61,227 bases of DNA from Halalkalibacter urbisdiaboli (GTDB lineage: Bacteria; Bacillota; Bacilli; Bacillales; Bacillaceae_D), in the NCBI RefSeq assembly GCF_002156385.1, contig NZ_MVJM01000005.1, positions 40,267-101,493 of the forward strand, written 5' to 3'. The first letter of the stretch is position 1; each line of letters begins with the position of its first letter. The notes under the pieces are model-generated. The model searched no databases. It had not been told where the DNA came from and saw nothing but the letters and a program-made list of their open reading frames with translations. Positions 42,511-51,623 of the stretch are shown piece after piece. The translations under genes were made by a program, and so were the position numbers.

Positions 42511-44709
42511 ATGGAAGTTAGATTTCCGAAAATTAATAACAAGGTAAACCCATATCGTGACAATGTCCAAGGAAAAGCGAATGAACCGATAACGGTAGCT
42601 GGATTACTTGACCGTTCAAAACAGATTCTAGGGCCCTTATATAAAGGCTCAGCTCCTGATTGGACATTGGAAGAAATTTATAATCGTTTAGAGGACAACG
42701 CCCCAAGGATTGCCGTTATTGGAGGCTCGTCGGACCATCCGGCTCATATTATGGATTTTAAAACTTCTGCTCATGCAGCTATTAGAATTTGGGAGAACGG
42801 CGGTGTACCCTTTTACTTTTCAACACCTGTTATGTGTGATGGTACGGCACAAAGCAATCAAGGGATGAGCTATTCTCTTGAGAGTCGTAATGCTGTAGCA
42901 AAAATGGTCGTTAATCAAATGGAAGCTCATAGCTATCATGGCGCCTTTATCATTCAAGGCTGCGATAAACAACCCTTAGGTGTTGTTAGCGCTATGGTTC
43001 ATCTTGATAGAATTCGTCAATATCGTGGTGAAGCCCCCGTTTTTGCTACATTTGCACCAGCTCACGTATTACAAGGTGGAACCATTCCTGACGACCTTTT
43101 CAATGAATTAGAGGAACTAGCTATTTTAGCTGATCATAAAGGGGCCCCAGACATTGCGTATGACTTAAGAGATGCCCTTGCTTATATCCTTCAATGTTCT
43201 TCTAATACGGCTTTTCAAGGTGTGCTTGAACGTGCCACTGAGCGGGGGCTGATTACAAAAGCTCAGCATAAGGATTATGAAAAACGTTTAGCAGTCGCTA
43301 CATGTGATGGCAGTGGAGGTGTTTGTGCGTTTAATGGAACAGGCAATAGCTCCAGACATCTAGTTGCTGGAATGGGGTTGGTTCATCCAAGTCTAGAATT
43401 ATTAACGGAAGCGCCTAATCAAGCGCAAGTGAATGGTGCAGTAGACAGTTTAGCAAACATGATAAATAATCCTGTTTTCGGTGCAGCGAATATAATGGCA
43501 TCCAATATTCGAAATGCGATTCGAATTCATAGTGCCTCGGGAGGTTCAACGAATTTAATGATGCATATTGTTGCAGGGATGCTTTACGGGGGCTATTCAT
43601 TTAGTTTATGGGATTTAGATGAAATTCATCATTCACACCCTATTCCTGACCTCTTTAATTACAGTCTTACCGAGGGGCGTGATATTTTCTCATTAGCAAT
43701 CCAGTGCTGTGATGGTGAAAGTCGTGGAATGGAAACGTTATTTCATGAGTTAATTGAAAATGGAGTACCTATGGATGTTGAAGCCCCAACGGTTACGGGG
43801 ACTACATGGAAGGTGCGATTAGAAAATAAGGAGAGTCTTTCAGCAGATAACGTCAAGGATAATCCTGTTATTCTCTCAAAGCCTAGACGGGCTTTTAGCG
43901 GGGTAGATGTATTGACTGGGAATTTCTTTGAAAGTGCTGTTGTCAAAATAAGTGGGATGCCGACGCCACAACTAGATCAATTCGATAATAAAGTTGCTTT
44001 TGTTCTTTATTATGAAAATGAAGAGGAGGCCAATCGGAATTTACTAGATCCTAATTTACTAACAAAACTAAAAGAGTCCCGTAGTTTTAGTCATGAAAGC
44101 ATGGTCGCCATGTTGAAAGAAAATGCACCGACCTATGTTGAAGCTATGAAAGATTTAGATTATAACACGCTATTTGAACAGATGGTTGAAGAAGGCATTA
44201 TTAAAATTGCGATTATTGTTGCGGGTCAAGGCCCTGTAGCCTTTGGAATGCCAGAAATGTTTACACCGATGCAGCATATAAATGCAAACCGTAAACTAAA
44301 ACGAATAGCAACGTTAATTAGTGATGGACGGTATTCAGGTGTAACGTATGGAGCTGCAATTGGCCATATGACACCTGAGGCCATTGAAGATGGTGGCATT
44401 CTCTATTTACAAACCGGTGATGTCCTGTTTTTAGCGCTGCGAAAACGAGAAATACAAGTGGTCGATGAAGAAGAACTTCACGCTGGAAAGCTAAGCTTTG
44501 CCTTTGAGCCTCTTAGAGAAAGTAGAGTAGACCTAGCAAAAGAGCGACTAGATAGAATTTTCCAGCGCCAGCGCCTAGTAGCTCCTAGCAATCTGTTAGT
44601 CGGGCATACTGATGCAGCGAATGGCGTCGTTCCAATGATGGTTAAACAAGTTGCTAAGTTAGATTATAAGAAAGATATACAATTACCAAATACATCTACT
44701 AATGTTTAA
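42511..44709 (+). CDS. IlvD/Edd-family (aldonate-type) dehydratase
   Basis: 732 residues from ATG 42511 (GAAAGGTGG upstream), longer than the usual 560-660. Cysteines expected to bind the Fe-S cluster are in PVMCDG (about 112), QGCDKQ (about 151) and GGVCAFNGTGNSS (about 272). ASGGSTNLMMH and SDGRYSGVTYGAAIGHMTPEA are further family motifs. Overall layout is nearest the YjhG/YagF-type xylonate dehydratases, with an extended C-terminus. It should dehydrate an imported aldonate to a 2-keto-3-deoxy acid. Substrate (xylonate, arabinonate or other) is not determined. Confidence 0.85.
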   Translation: MEVRFPKINNKVNPYRDNVQGKANEPITVAGLLDRSKQILGPLYKGSAPDWTLEEIYNRLEDNAPRIAVIGGSSDHPAHIMDFKTSAHAAIRIWENGGVPFYFSTPVMCDGTAQSNQGMSYSLESRNAVAKMVVNQMEAHSYHGAFIIQGCDKQPLGVVSAMVHLDRIRQYRGEAPVFATFAPAHVLQGGTIPDDLFNELEELAILADHKGAPDIAYDLRDALAYILQCSSNTAFQGVLERATERGLITKAQHKDYEKRLAVATCDGSGGVCAFNGTGNSSRHLVAGMGLVHPSLELLTEAPNQAQVNGAVDSLANMINNPVFGAANIMASNIRNAIRIHSASGGSTNLMMHIVAGMLYGGYSFSLWDLDEIHHSHPIPDLFNYSLTEGRDIFSLAIQCCDGESRGMETLFHELIENGVPMDVEAPTVTGTTWKVRLENKESLSADNVKDNPVILSKPRRAFSGVDVLTGNFFESAVVKISGMPTPQLDQFDNKVAFVLYYENEEEANRNLLDPNLLTKLKESRSFSHESMVAMLKENAPTYVEAMKDLDYNTLFEQMVEEGIIKIAIIVAGQGPVAFGMPEMFTPMQHINANRKLKRIATLISDGRYSGVTYGAAIGHMTPEAIEDGGILYLQTGDVLFLALRKREIQVVDEEELHAGKLSFAFEPLRESRVDLAKERLDRIFQRQRLVAPSNLLVGHTDAANGVVPMMVKQVAKLDYKKDIQLPNTSTNV

Positions 44710-44723
44710 GGAGGAATTAGAAT

Positions 44724-45665
44724 ATGGAACAAACACGTAACTTTATTGAAAAACTGGGGTTTCCTCCAGGTGATTGTCACGACTTGCCTACATCTCAGAA
44801 ACGCTTTCCAGACGGAGCACAATATCGAGTTGAAATTCCGAGTGTAGAAGGACCACAATCGTTTGAGGCTGTCATTGAGGCATGTGAACAGTACCGAGTG
44901 AATATCCATCGCGTCTCACAAGGAAGTGGGATCATGTTAATGACGGACGAAGAACTACAACAAATGGCTGAAATCGGAAGACGTGAAAAACTTGAAGTTA
45001 GCTTATTTGTCGGTCCACGCGGAAGCTTTGATATTACCCCGATGCAAATGGCGAGTGCTGGCAAAATAGCAGGGCTACGTCATCAAGGAATGGACCAACT
45101 AGTTTATGCGATTGAGGATATTAAACGAGCTTGCTCCTTTGGAATTCGTAGTATTTTAGTTGCTGATGAAGGGTTACTTTGGCTTGTAAATGAATGTAAA
45201 AAGATGGGTGAGTTACCTGAAGATTTAATCGCTAAAGTCTCCGTTCAAATAGCACAGTCGAATCCAATTTCCATTAAATTAATGGAGCAGGCTGGTGCTA
45301 ATACGTATAACGTCCCAACTGATTTGACGCTAGCTCGTTTGGCAACGATACGCCAAGCGATTGATATTCCAATCGATATTTATGTCGAGGCACCTGATGA
45401 CATAGGTGGGTTTATCCGTCATTATGATATACCAGAAATCATTCGTGTGGCGGCCCCGGTTTATATAAAATTTGGCTTGCGGAATTCACCTAATATTTAC
45501 CCTTCAGGAACTCATCTCGAATCTACATCGATTGCATTATGTAAAGAACGGATAAGACGAGCAAAGATAGGTTTAGATTTATTAAAAAGGTACGCACCGC
45601 ATTATACAACATCGAATAAAGGTGCAAAAGGGCTTGGAGTTCCTGTTGAAACATTAAAGGTATAA
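44724..45665 (+). CDS. TIM-barrel/peptidase-U32-like protein, function unknown
   Basis: A 313-residue protein. GDCHDLPTSQKRFPDGAQYR, IHRVSQGSGIML, SLFVGPRGSFD, NTYNVPTDLTLARL and DIYVEAPDDIGGFIRHY are strongly patterned conserved blocks. I recall similar proteins in sugar-acid clusters, loosely annotated as U32 peptidases; the beta/alpha barrel order of blocks fits. The classical U32 collagenase motif is not visible, so a peptidase role is doubtful; an enzyme acting on a sugar-acid intermediate is a fair guess. AAGGAGG precedes the ATG, 14 bases after the dehydratase. Confidence 0.6.
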   Translation: MEQTRNFIEKLGFPPGDCHDLPTSQKRFPDGAQYRVEIPSVEGPQSFEAVIEACEQYRVNIHRVSQGSGIMLMTDEELQQMAEIGRREKLEVSLFVGPRGSFDITPMQMASAGKIAGLRHQGMDQLVYAIEDIKRACSFGIRSILVADEGLLWLVNECKKMGELPEDLIAKVSVQIAQSNPISIKLMEQAGANTYNVPTDLTLARLATIRQAIDIPIDIYVEAPDDIGGFIRHYDIPEIIRVAAPVYIKFGLRNSPNIYPSGTHLESTSIALCKERIRRAKIGLDLLKRYAPHYTTSNKGAKGLGVPVETLKV

Positions 45666-45745
45666 TTGCTCGTGTTATTATTATCGGACGAATGTATGTT
45701 AAAATAATCTATAAAATTGAGATTATAGCAAAGGATGAACGTTAA

Positions 45746-46516
45746 ATGCCAATTATTCAAGCCGTAGAGCGTGCTCTTAAAATACTTGATTTGTTTGATG
45801 AATTTGAAACCGAGTTAAAAATTACAGATATAAGTGAACGAATGGCGTTACACAAGAGTACTGTTCACTCTCTTTTAAAAACATTACAAAAGCATCGATA
45901 CATCGAACAAAATCCTGAAAATGGTAAGTACCGCTTGGGCTTGAAGTTATTTGAAAGAGGAAATTTTGTCATTCAAAGCATGGATTTACGAACGATTGCT
46001 AAGGACTATTTACAAAAGCTTTCTAAAGTATCTGGAAAAACGGTTCACCTTGTTGTTTTAGATGGTAAAGAAGGTATCTATATTGATAAAGTAGAAAGTG
46101 CGAGTGCAACTATTTTGTACTCAAGAATTGGTAGACGGATACCCATTCATTCTAGTGGTGTAGGAAAGGCTCTTGTCGCGTTTCGATCAGATGAGGAAAT
46201 TGAGCAAATCTTAAATCATTACCAGTTTAATCAGCATACACCTAATACAATTACAGATAAGAAGCGTTTTCTTGAAGAAATTGAAGAAATTAGAAAACGT
46301 GGTTATGCTGTCGATAATGAAGAAAATGAACCGGGTGTTTTTTGTGTAGCATATCCAGTGAGAAATCATAATGGTGATATAGTTGCTGCGATAAGTATGT
46401 CAACGACTGTTAATCGGGCAAAGGAAGAAGGCGTAGAAGAAACAGTTAAAATGCTAATAGACACTTGTCATGAAATATCATATAAACTTGGTTATGGATT
46501 TCAGAACATTCATTAA
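45746..46516 (+). CDS. IclR-family transcriptional regulator
   Basis: A 256-residue IclR protein. The winged HTH is at residues of about 5-65: AVERALKILDLFDEF, ITDISERMALHKSTVHSLLKTLQ, NGKYRLGLKLFE. The effector-binding domain (about 80-250) has GKEGIYIDKVES, PIHSSGVGKALVAF and AVDNEENEPGVFCVAYPVRN, with the conserved small-molecule pocket. It is placed inside the sugar-acid operon and probably represses it through the 17-bp palindromes until a pathway intermediate binds. It starts at ATG 45746 after GGATG. Confidence 0.92.
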   Translation: MPIIQAVERALKILDLFDEFETELKITDISERMALHKSTVHSLLKTLQKHRYIEQNPENGKYRLGLKLFERGNFVIQSMDLRTIAKDYLQKLSKVSGKTVHLVVLDGKEGIYIDKVESASATILYSRIGRRIPIHSSGVGKALVAFRSDEEIEQILNHYQFNQHTPNTITDKKRFLEEIEEIRKRGYAVDNEENEPGVFCVAYPVRNHNGDIVAAISMSTTVNRAKEEGVEETVKMLIDTCHEISYKLGYGFQNIH

Positions 46517-46551
46517 ATGAATGTTTCTAACTCCTTATAAATAAGAACGAG

Positions 46552-46568
46552 GTTTTATAATATAAAAC
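46552..46568. promoter_or_regulatory. Candidate IclR operator, copy 3
   Basis: GTTTTATAATATAAAAC, identical to copy 2 and again containing TATAAT (46556-46561). It lies 18 bp before the FAH gene start, so an internal promoter is probably here. Confidence 0.65.
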
Positions 46569-46585
46569 AAAAGCGAGGAGATTTT

Positions 46586-47485
46586 ATGCGTATCATTCGT
46601 TATTTACATGATAAACAACTCGTTTTAGCAGCATTAACAGACAGTGGAAAGGTTTATAATCTGCCATACCAAGAATTTTTAGAGCTAACTAGCTTAGCTG
46701 AAAAAAGGAAGATGACTGCTTTAAAACTGGTTGAGGATGTTATTGCAGATAGTGTTCCTCTTGAAGCATCGATAGAAGAGCTCCAGTTAACCGTGCCGAT
46801 TGATGCCCCGGAAGTATGGGCATCAGGGGTTACTTATTTCAAAAGTAAGGAGGCTAGAAACTATGAAGCTACTGATGGAAAGCTAGATGCTACAACGTTT
46901 TATGACAAAGTATATGATGCCGCTCGCCCTGAAATATTCTTTAAATCAACGAGTGAACGAACAGTTGGTCCGAACGATCCCGTTTATCTTCGTAGTGATT
47001 CAAAGTGGCAAATTCCTGAGCCGGAATTAGGCTTAGTCATTAATAATCATGGAAAGGTTCTTGGATACCTTGCTGGAAATGATATGAGCTGTCGCGATAT
47101 TGAAGGAGAGAACCCGCTCTATCTTCCTCAAGCAAAAGTGTGGAGAAACTCCTGTTCGGTTGGTCCTGCTATTCGTCTTGCTGAAACGGTAGAAAATCCA
47201 TACGACTTCGAAATTTCTTGTAAAATCTTTCGCGATGACATCATCGTATTTGAAGGGAATGCGAGAACAGATCAATTAAAGCGTTCATTTGAAGAGTTAA
47301 TTTCATACTTACTGAAGGACAATCAAATCTTTGAGGGAACGATTTTGCTAACCGGAACGTGCGTTGTTCCACCAAATGAATTTACATTAGCAGACGGAGA
47401 CGAAGTTGAAATCGAAATTTCAACTATCGGAATGTTGAAAAACTCGGTAAAGAGCCTAGTGAATCAGAGAGAAAAAAGTTACTAA
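46586..47485 (+). CDS. FAH-superfamily dehydratase/hydrolase (AraD1-like)
   Basis: A 299-residue protein of the fumarylacetoacetate hydrolase fold. [45 protein letters not shown] (metal-ligand Glu residues) and [23 protein letters not shown] match the AraD1-like subgroup, members of which dehydrate 2-keto-3-deoxy-pentonates to 2-oxoglutarate semialdehyde. This is the second step expected after the dehydratase. GCGAGGAG precedes the ATG, and the operator overlaps its promoter region. Confidence 0.82.
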   Translation: MRIIRYLHDKQLVLAALTDSGKVYNLPYQEFLELTSLAEKRKMTALKLVEDVIADSVPLEASIEELQLTVPIDAPEVWASGVTYFKSKEARNYEATDGKLDATTFYDKVYDAARPEIFFKSTSERTVGPNDPVYLRSDSKWQIPEPELGLVINNHGKVLGYLAGNDMSCRDIEGENPLYLPQAKVWRNSCSVGPAIRLAETVENPYDFEISCKIFRDDIIVFEGNARTDQLKRSFEELISYLLKDNQIFEGTILLTGTCVVPPNEFTLADGDEVEIEISTIGMLKNSVKSLVNQREKSY

Positions 47486-47502
47486 AAGGAAGGACGATTA
47501 GT

Positions 47503-48966
47503 ATGTCAACGAAAACAGAATTAAAAACATATTTAAATTATGTAAATGGAAAATGGGAGGCGAGTTCAAACGAACAAGTCGATACGAGCATCAATCCAGC
47601 TAATAAAGAAATAGTCGGTTACGTTCAAAAGTCATCATTAGAAGATTTAAATGAAGCTGTCGCAGTCGCAAAAAACGCGCAAAAGCAATGGGGTAAGCTA
47701 GCGGGTTCTGAACGGGGCGATTATTTATACAGAGTAGCGAATATGCTTGAAGAAAATTTAAATGATATTGCTGAAACGATGACGAAGGAAATGGGAAAAA
47801 CACTACCAGAAGCTAAAGGTGAAACAGCTCGCGGTGTCGCTATTCTTCGCTATTACGCAGGAGAAGGGCTGCGAAAGACTGGGGATGTCATCCCATCTAC
47901 TGACAGCGAAGCTCTAATGTTTACTACTAGAACCCCATTAGGTGTTGTAGGAGTAATTACCCCTTGGAACTTTCCTGTAGCGATTCCAATTTGGAAGATC
48001 GCACCGGCACTGATTTATGGGAATACGGTTGTCTTAAAACCGGCTCAAGAAACAGCGATTACAGCTGCAAAAGTAATCGACTGTTTTGCAAAAGCCGGCT
48101 TACCAGATGGTGTTATAAATATGGTAACAGGGCCTGGTTCTGTTATCGGTCAAGGAATGATTGACCATCCATCGATTAACGGTATTACGTTTACTGGTTC
48201 TGACAAGGTAGGAAAGCTTGTTGGTCAAGGGGCATTAGCACGAGGTGCCAAGTATCAGTTAGAAATGGGGGGGAAAAACCCTGTAATTGTGACTGAAGAT
48301 GCCGATCTAGATTTAGCCGTAGATGCGACGATTAGTGGAGGGTTAAAATCTACCGGGCAAAAGTGTACCGCCACAAGTCGTGTTATTATCCAAAGTGGTG
48401 TGTATGAGACGTTTAAAGAAAAGCTATTAGCAAAAGTAAAACAGATTAAGGTCGGCAATGGACTTAACCCGGAAACATGGATGGGGCCTTGTTCGAGTGA
48501 AGCACAGTTTAATACAGTTCTATCTTATATAGAAAAAGGAAAAGCTGAAGGGGCGACTTTGTTGTTTGGAGGAAAACAGCTTACTGATGAAGAATTAAGA
48601 AATGGATATTTCATTGAGCCAACGGTGTTTGAAAACGCCACTAATGATATGGTAATTTCACAAGAAGAGATTTTTGGACCCGTGTTAGTATTATTAAAAG
48701 TGAATACAATTGAAGAAGCACTAGAAGTTGCAAATGAGTCAAAATTTGGTTTGAGCGCTTCAATTTTTACAACGAATATATCAAATATGCTGTCGTTCAT
48801 AAAGGATATGGATGCTGGGCTTGTTCGTATTAATGCTGAAAGTGCTGGGGTTGAGCTTCAGGCTCCATTTGGTGGCATGAAGCAATCAAGCTCACACTCA
48901 AGAGAACAAGGCCAGGCGGCAATTGAGTTTTTCACTTCAATAAAAACGGTATTTGTTAAAGAGTAA
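47503..48966 (+). CDS. Aldehyde dehydrogenase, 2-oxoglutarate-semialdehyde type
   Basis: A 487-residue aldehyde dehydrogenase. [17 protein letters not shown] and TFTGSDKVG bind NAD(P)+; the general base is Glu254 in LEMGGKNP and the nucleophile Cys288 in GQKCTATSR. It resembles 2,5-dioxovalerate (2-oxoglutarate semialdehyde) dehydrogenases such as B. subtilis GucD (YcbD). It would oxidise the semialdehyde to 2-oxoglutarate, feeding the TCA cycle. AAGGAAGG lies upstream of the ATG. Confidence 0.88.
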   Translation: MSTKTELKTYLNYVNGKWEASSNEQVDTSINPANKEIVGYVQKSSLEDLNEAVAVAKNAQKQWGKLAGSERGDYLYRVANMLEENLNDIAETMTKEMGKTLPEAKGETARGVAILRYYAGEGLRKTGDVIPSTDSEALMFTTRTPLGVVGVITPWNFPVAIPIWKIAPALIYGNTVVLKPAQETAITAAKVIDCFAKAGLPDGVINMVTGPGSVIGQGMIDHPSINGITFTGSDKVGKLVGQGALARGAKYQLEMGGKNPVIVTEDADLDLAVDATISGGLKSTGQKCTATSRVIIQSGVYETFKEKLLAKVKQIKVGNGLNPETWMGPCSSEAQFNTVLSYIEKGKAEGATLLFGGKQLTDEELRNGYFIEPTVFENATNDMVISQEEIFGPVLVLLKVNTIEEALEVANESKFGLSASIFTTNISNMLSFIKDMDAGLVRINAESAGVELQAPFGGMKQSSSHSREQGQAAIEFFTSIKTVFVKE

Positions 48967-48973
48967 TCATCTA

Positions 48974-49000
48974 TCCCCCCTCCAATTAATACTGGGGGGA
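48974..49000 (+). terminator. C/G hairpin between two operon genes
   Basis: TCCCCCC (48974-48980) pairs with GGGGGGA (48994-49000). Only moderate T's follow, so it may act as a partial terminator or RNA-stabilising hairpin before the last gene. Confidence 0.5.
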
Positions 49001-49041
49001 CTAATTATAATTTGTTTTAAATAAGAGGAGAGACACTTAAG

Positions 49042-49947
49042 ATGAAAACTGTGATATTTTATCAACATAATGAGCTTCGTTTAGGGGTGAAATCTGGAGA
49101 GAAGATTATTGATGTTAAAGCAGTAGCTGAAGATTTTCCGCAAATGGAGCACGTCCCCAATTCGATCGAGGAACTGATATCAGGTGGCGAGCAAAGCAAG
49201 CAAGCGTTAGAGCTTCTTGTGAACAAAGTAAAGCTGGAAGCCCCCTATGTTTTTGATGAACAATCTCTACATTTGGGGCCATGTGTTCCTCATCCTCAGA
49301 AAATCATTTGTGTCGGGTTAAACTACAAAAAGCATGCGGACGAATGTAACATGCCTTATCCGGAAACACCGATCTTATTTAGTAAATTTACAAATGCTCT
49401 AGCAGGGCACAACGACGAAATCGTGCTTCCGCAAGCAAGCAAGCAGGTAGATTACGAAGCCGAGCTTGTAATTGTAATCGGAAAAGAAGCTAAGCAAGTA
49501 TTGGAAGCCGAGGCGCTTTCCTATGTTTACGGCTACTGCAATGGGAATGACGTATCCGCTCGAGACTTGCAATTTGTTTCAACTCAGTGGCTACTCGGAA
49601 AAACGAGTGATGGCTTTTGTCCAATTGGACCATACTTGGTAAGTAGGGATGAAATTGCAGACCCTAATGATTTATCGATAAAATTAACGTTAAACGGCGA
49701 GGTTCGTCAACACTCAAATACTTCGGATATGATTTTCAATTGTGCTGAGGTCATCAGTTATATTTCAAAGCATATGACCTTATATCCAGGTGATATGATC
49801 CTAACAGGAACACCAGAAGGAGTTATAATGGGCAACCCTGAGGATAGTCAGCAATGGCTAAAAAGCGGGGATAAGATAACTGTATCGATTGAGAAATTAG
49901 GCTCCTTGACGAATGTGATGAGGGAAGACGAGGTGTCGCAAGAATAA
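49042..49947 (+). CDS. FAH-family hydrolase/isomerase
   Basis: A 301-residue protein of the main FAH branch (FahD2/YisK-like). IICVGLNYKKHADECN (about residues 92-107), ILFSKFTNALAGH, DYEAELVIVIGKEA (metal-binding Glu) and GYCNGNDVSARDLQ are conserved, as is MILTGTPEGV. It may cleave a 2,4-diketo acid or decarboxylate a keto acid. It differs clearly from the AraD1-like protein, so the cluster carries two FAH subtypes. AGAGGAGAG precedes the ATG. Confidence 0.85.
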   Translation: MKTVIFYQHNELRLGVKSGEKIIDVKAVAEDFPQMEHVPNSIEELISGGEQSKQALELLVNKVKLEAPYVFDEQSLHLGPCVPHPQKIICVGLNYKKHADECNMPYPETPILFSKFTNALAGHNDEIVLPQASKQVDYEAELVIVIGKEAKQVLEAEALSYVYGYCNGNDVSARDLQFVSTQWLLGKTSDGFCPIGPYLVSRDEIADPNDLSIKLTLNGEVRQHSNTSDMIFNCAEVISYISKHMTLYPGDMILTGTPEGVIMGNPEDSQQWLKSGDKITVSIEKLGSLTNVMREDEVSQE

Positions 49948-50075
49948 AGTCTTCATATAGAATAATATCTATACTACATGCATCTTTTATGTAAGCTTTC
50001 CTGACCAATTCCCTTACAGTGCTCATGATCCTTGTTATGATTGATTTAACAAAGATGACACAGGAGGTTATGGTC

Positions 50076-50150
50076 ATGAAAAAACAGAAGCTTAAGAATC
50101 CAGGAGTTTTTACTTTAATCGTACTTACACTTTCGGTCTTTTTTTCATAA
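50076..50150 (+). pseudogene. SD-led stub, 24 codons
   Basis: After GGAGG (50063-50067) a frame begins MKKQKLKNPGVFTLIVLTLS and stops after 24 codons. It looks like a basic N-terminus plus the first part of a membrane helix of a truncated membrane protein. No continuation was found in other frames. The 17 bases after the stop lead into an intergenic repeat. Confidence 0.4.
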
Positions 50151-50180
50151 GTGGTTGAATCCAATATTTAAACACACAAG

Positions 50181-50302
50181 TGCTGTCTCAAAAGCTTAAA
50201 GCGTGCACAGCAATGGCTTCGTTCTCGACGATTAGAACCCCACTCATTACTCTCATTGAAGGCTGTGCCAAAAGGTTAAAAAACAACCATTTGGCACAGC
50301 CT
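50181..50302. repeat. Intergenic repeat, copy A (with terminator hairpin)
   Basis: It starts TGCTGTCTCAAAAGCTTAAA and ends in a long hairpin, GGCTGTGCCAAA pairing with TTTGGCACAGCC. The same two blocks, in the same order, recur at 55219-55321. The hairpin also acts as a terminator for the MFS gene. Confidence 0.75.
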
Positions 50303-50322
50303 CTGTGCGTTTTCTTATGCTT

Positions 50323-51443
50323 TCATTTACCTCGACCCACAAGATAAAAGCTACTCATGATCGAAAATGAGCCTAGCGCACCTACTATAAATAACTGTGA
50401 TGGAGGTAGCGCTAAAAAACCTGCACTAAAAGAACCGACAATAACTCCAAAAGAGAAGCATGCATAAAACAGCCCAAAGGCTTTTCCGCGTTTACCGTCT
50501 CCGGAACTTTCAACAACGGTTGCACTTGTTGACGGGAAAAGCAGGCAAAACCAATCCCGTAGACAGTCATTGCAAATAATAAATGCAAGAATGTAGCAGA
50601 AAGAGATAACCCTAACAACGCAAGAGAGATCGTAATCAGCCCAATTGTCATCAGCTGCATGTTCTTCATTCGGTCATAGAGGCGATTGGTCGGAAGAATG
50701 AAGAAAAGAATAGCGACAATCCCAAATACACTTAATAATGGTCCCGTTAATTCGGACGATAAGTTGAGCTCATCTACCTTTACAGGTAAGGCGAACGTAA
50801 GAATCCCTAGGGTGAATAATAACGAAAAAATCGAGATGTATGCGTAAATAAGCGCTCTAGTGATTGAAAGCGGTTTGGACTCTTGCGGAACAAGACTCTT
50901 CTTATCGCTCAGCTGTTCTTTTGTAAAAATCATAGCTAAAATGGCAAAGACAAGTATGATGACTGTGATAAAATAAAACAACCAATTATATCCAAACCGT
51001 CCACTGATGATGGCCCCAATAGCAGGTCCGATTACGGCTGCAGCTCCGACAGACGCCCCTGAAAAAGCCATAACTTTCCCTTTCGATTTTTCAGTTTTCA
51101 TAGTCCCTAAAAACGTAAAGGCAGCGGGGACTATTAGTCCGCCAGCAAAGCCATGGAGAAATCGGATAATAACTAATTGCTGCGGGTTCGCAGCAACAGA
51201 ATAGAAAAACAAAATTACGCCAACAGAAAGCATTCCAACCGAAAGAACCTTTTTCGGACCAATCCTGTCAATCCAAAATCCTGATACGATATTTCCAAGA
51301 ATATTTGAAAATGAGTAAAGCCCGATAATTATTCCTACTAGCATTGGGCTCGCTCCTAAGCTGCTTGAAAACGGAGCAATAATCGGAAGCTGGGAGAACG
51401 TATCTATGAAAGCAACAGTAATAATTATGTAGATTAATGGCAA
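50323..51443 (-). pseudogene. MFS transporter, frameshifted near its C-terminus
   Basis: Starting at TTG 51443 (GAGGTGA upstream) the frame encodes MFS helices 1-9 or so: IIITVAFIDTFSQLPIIAPF, GFWIDRIGPKKV (the loop 2-3 motif), FLHGFAGGLIVPAAFTFLGT. Near 50545 one base appears to be missing. The shifted frame then gives LFPSTSATVVESSGDGKRGK and FGLFYACFSFGVIVGSFSAG, ending at 50323. Restored length is about 373 residues, rather short for MFS but with all 12 helices likely. It may be a true mutation or a sequence error. Substrate unknown. Confidence 0.8.
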
Positions 51444-51623
51444 GATGCTCACCTCAAAGGAAGAATGGACCTACCATTTGATTAAATCAATAAACACTTG
51501 CTTAAGCAATGTTTAAACGATAACGTAAAAAATTTAGACAGAACTTTAAGGAGGTAAAATGAACATCTGTCAATGCGGATTTGGAGTATGGTATACTTCC
51601 TACTAGACAAGATTTGGAGCTGA

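Noticed and set aside
45694-45717. Half-copy of the IclR palindrome before the iclR gene
   Set aside because: Only TATAAAA is kept; in AT-rich DNA this is expected by chance.
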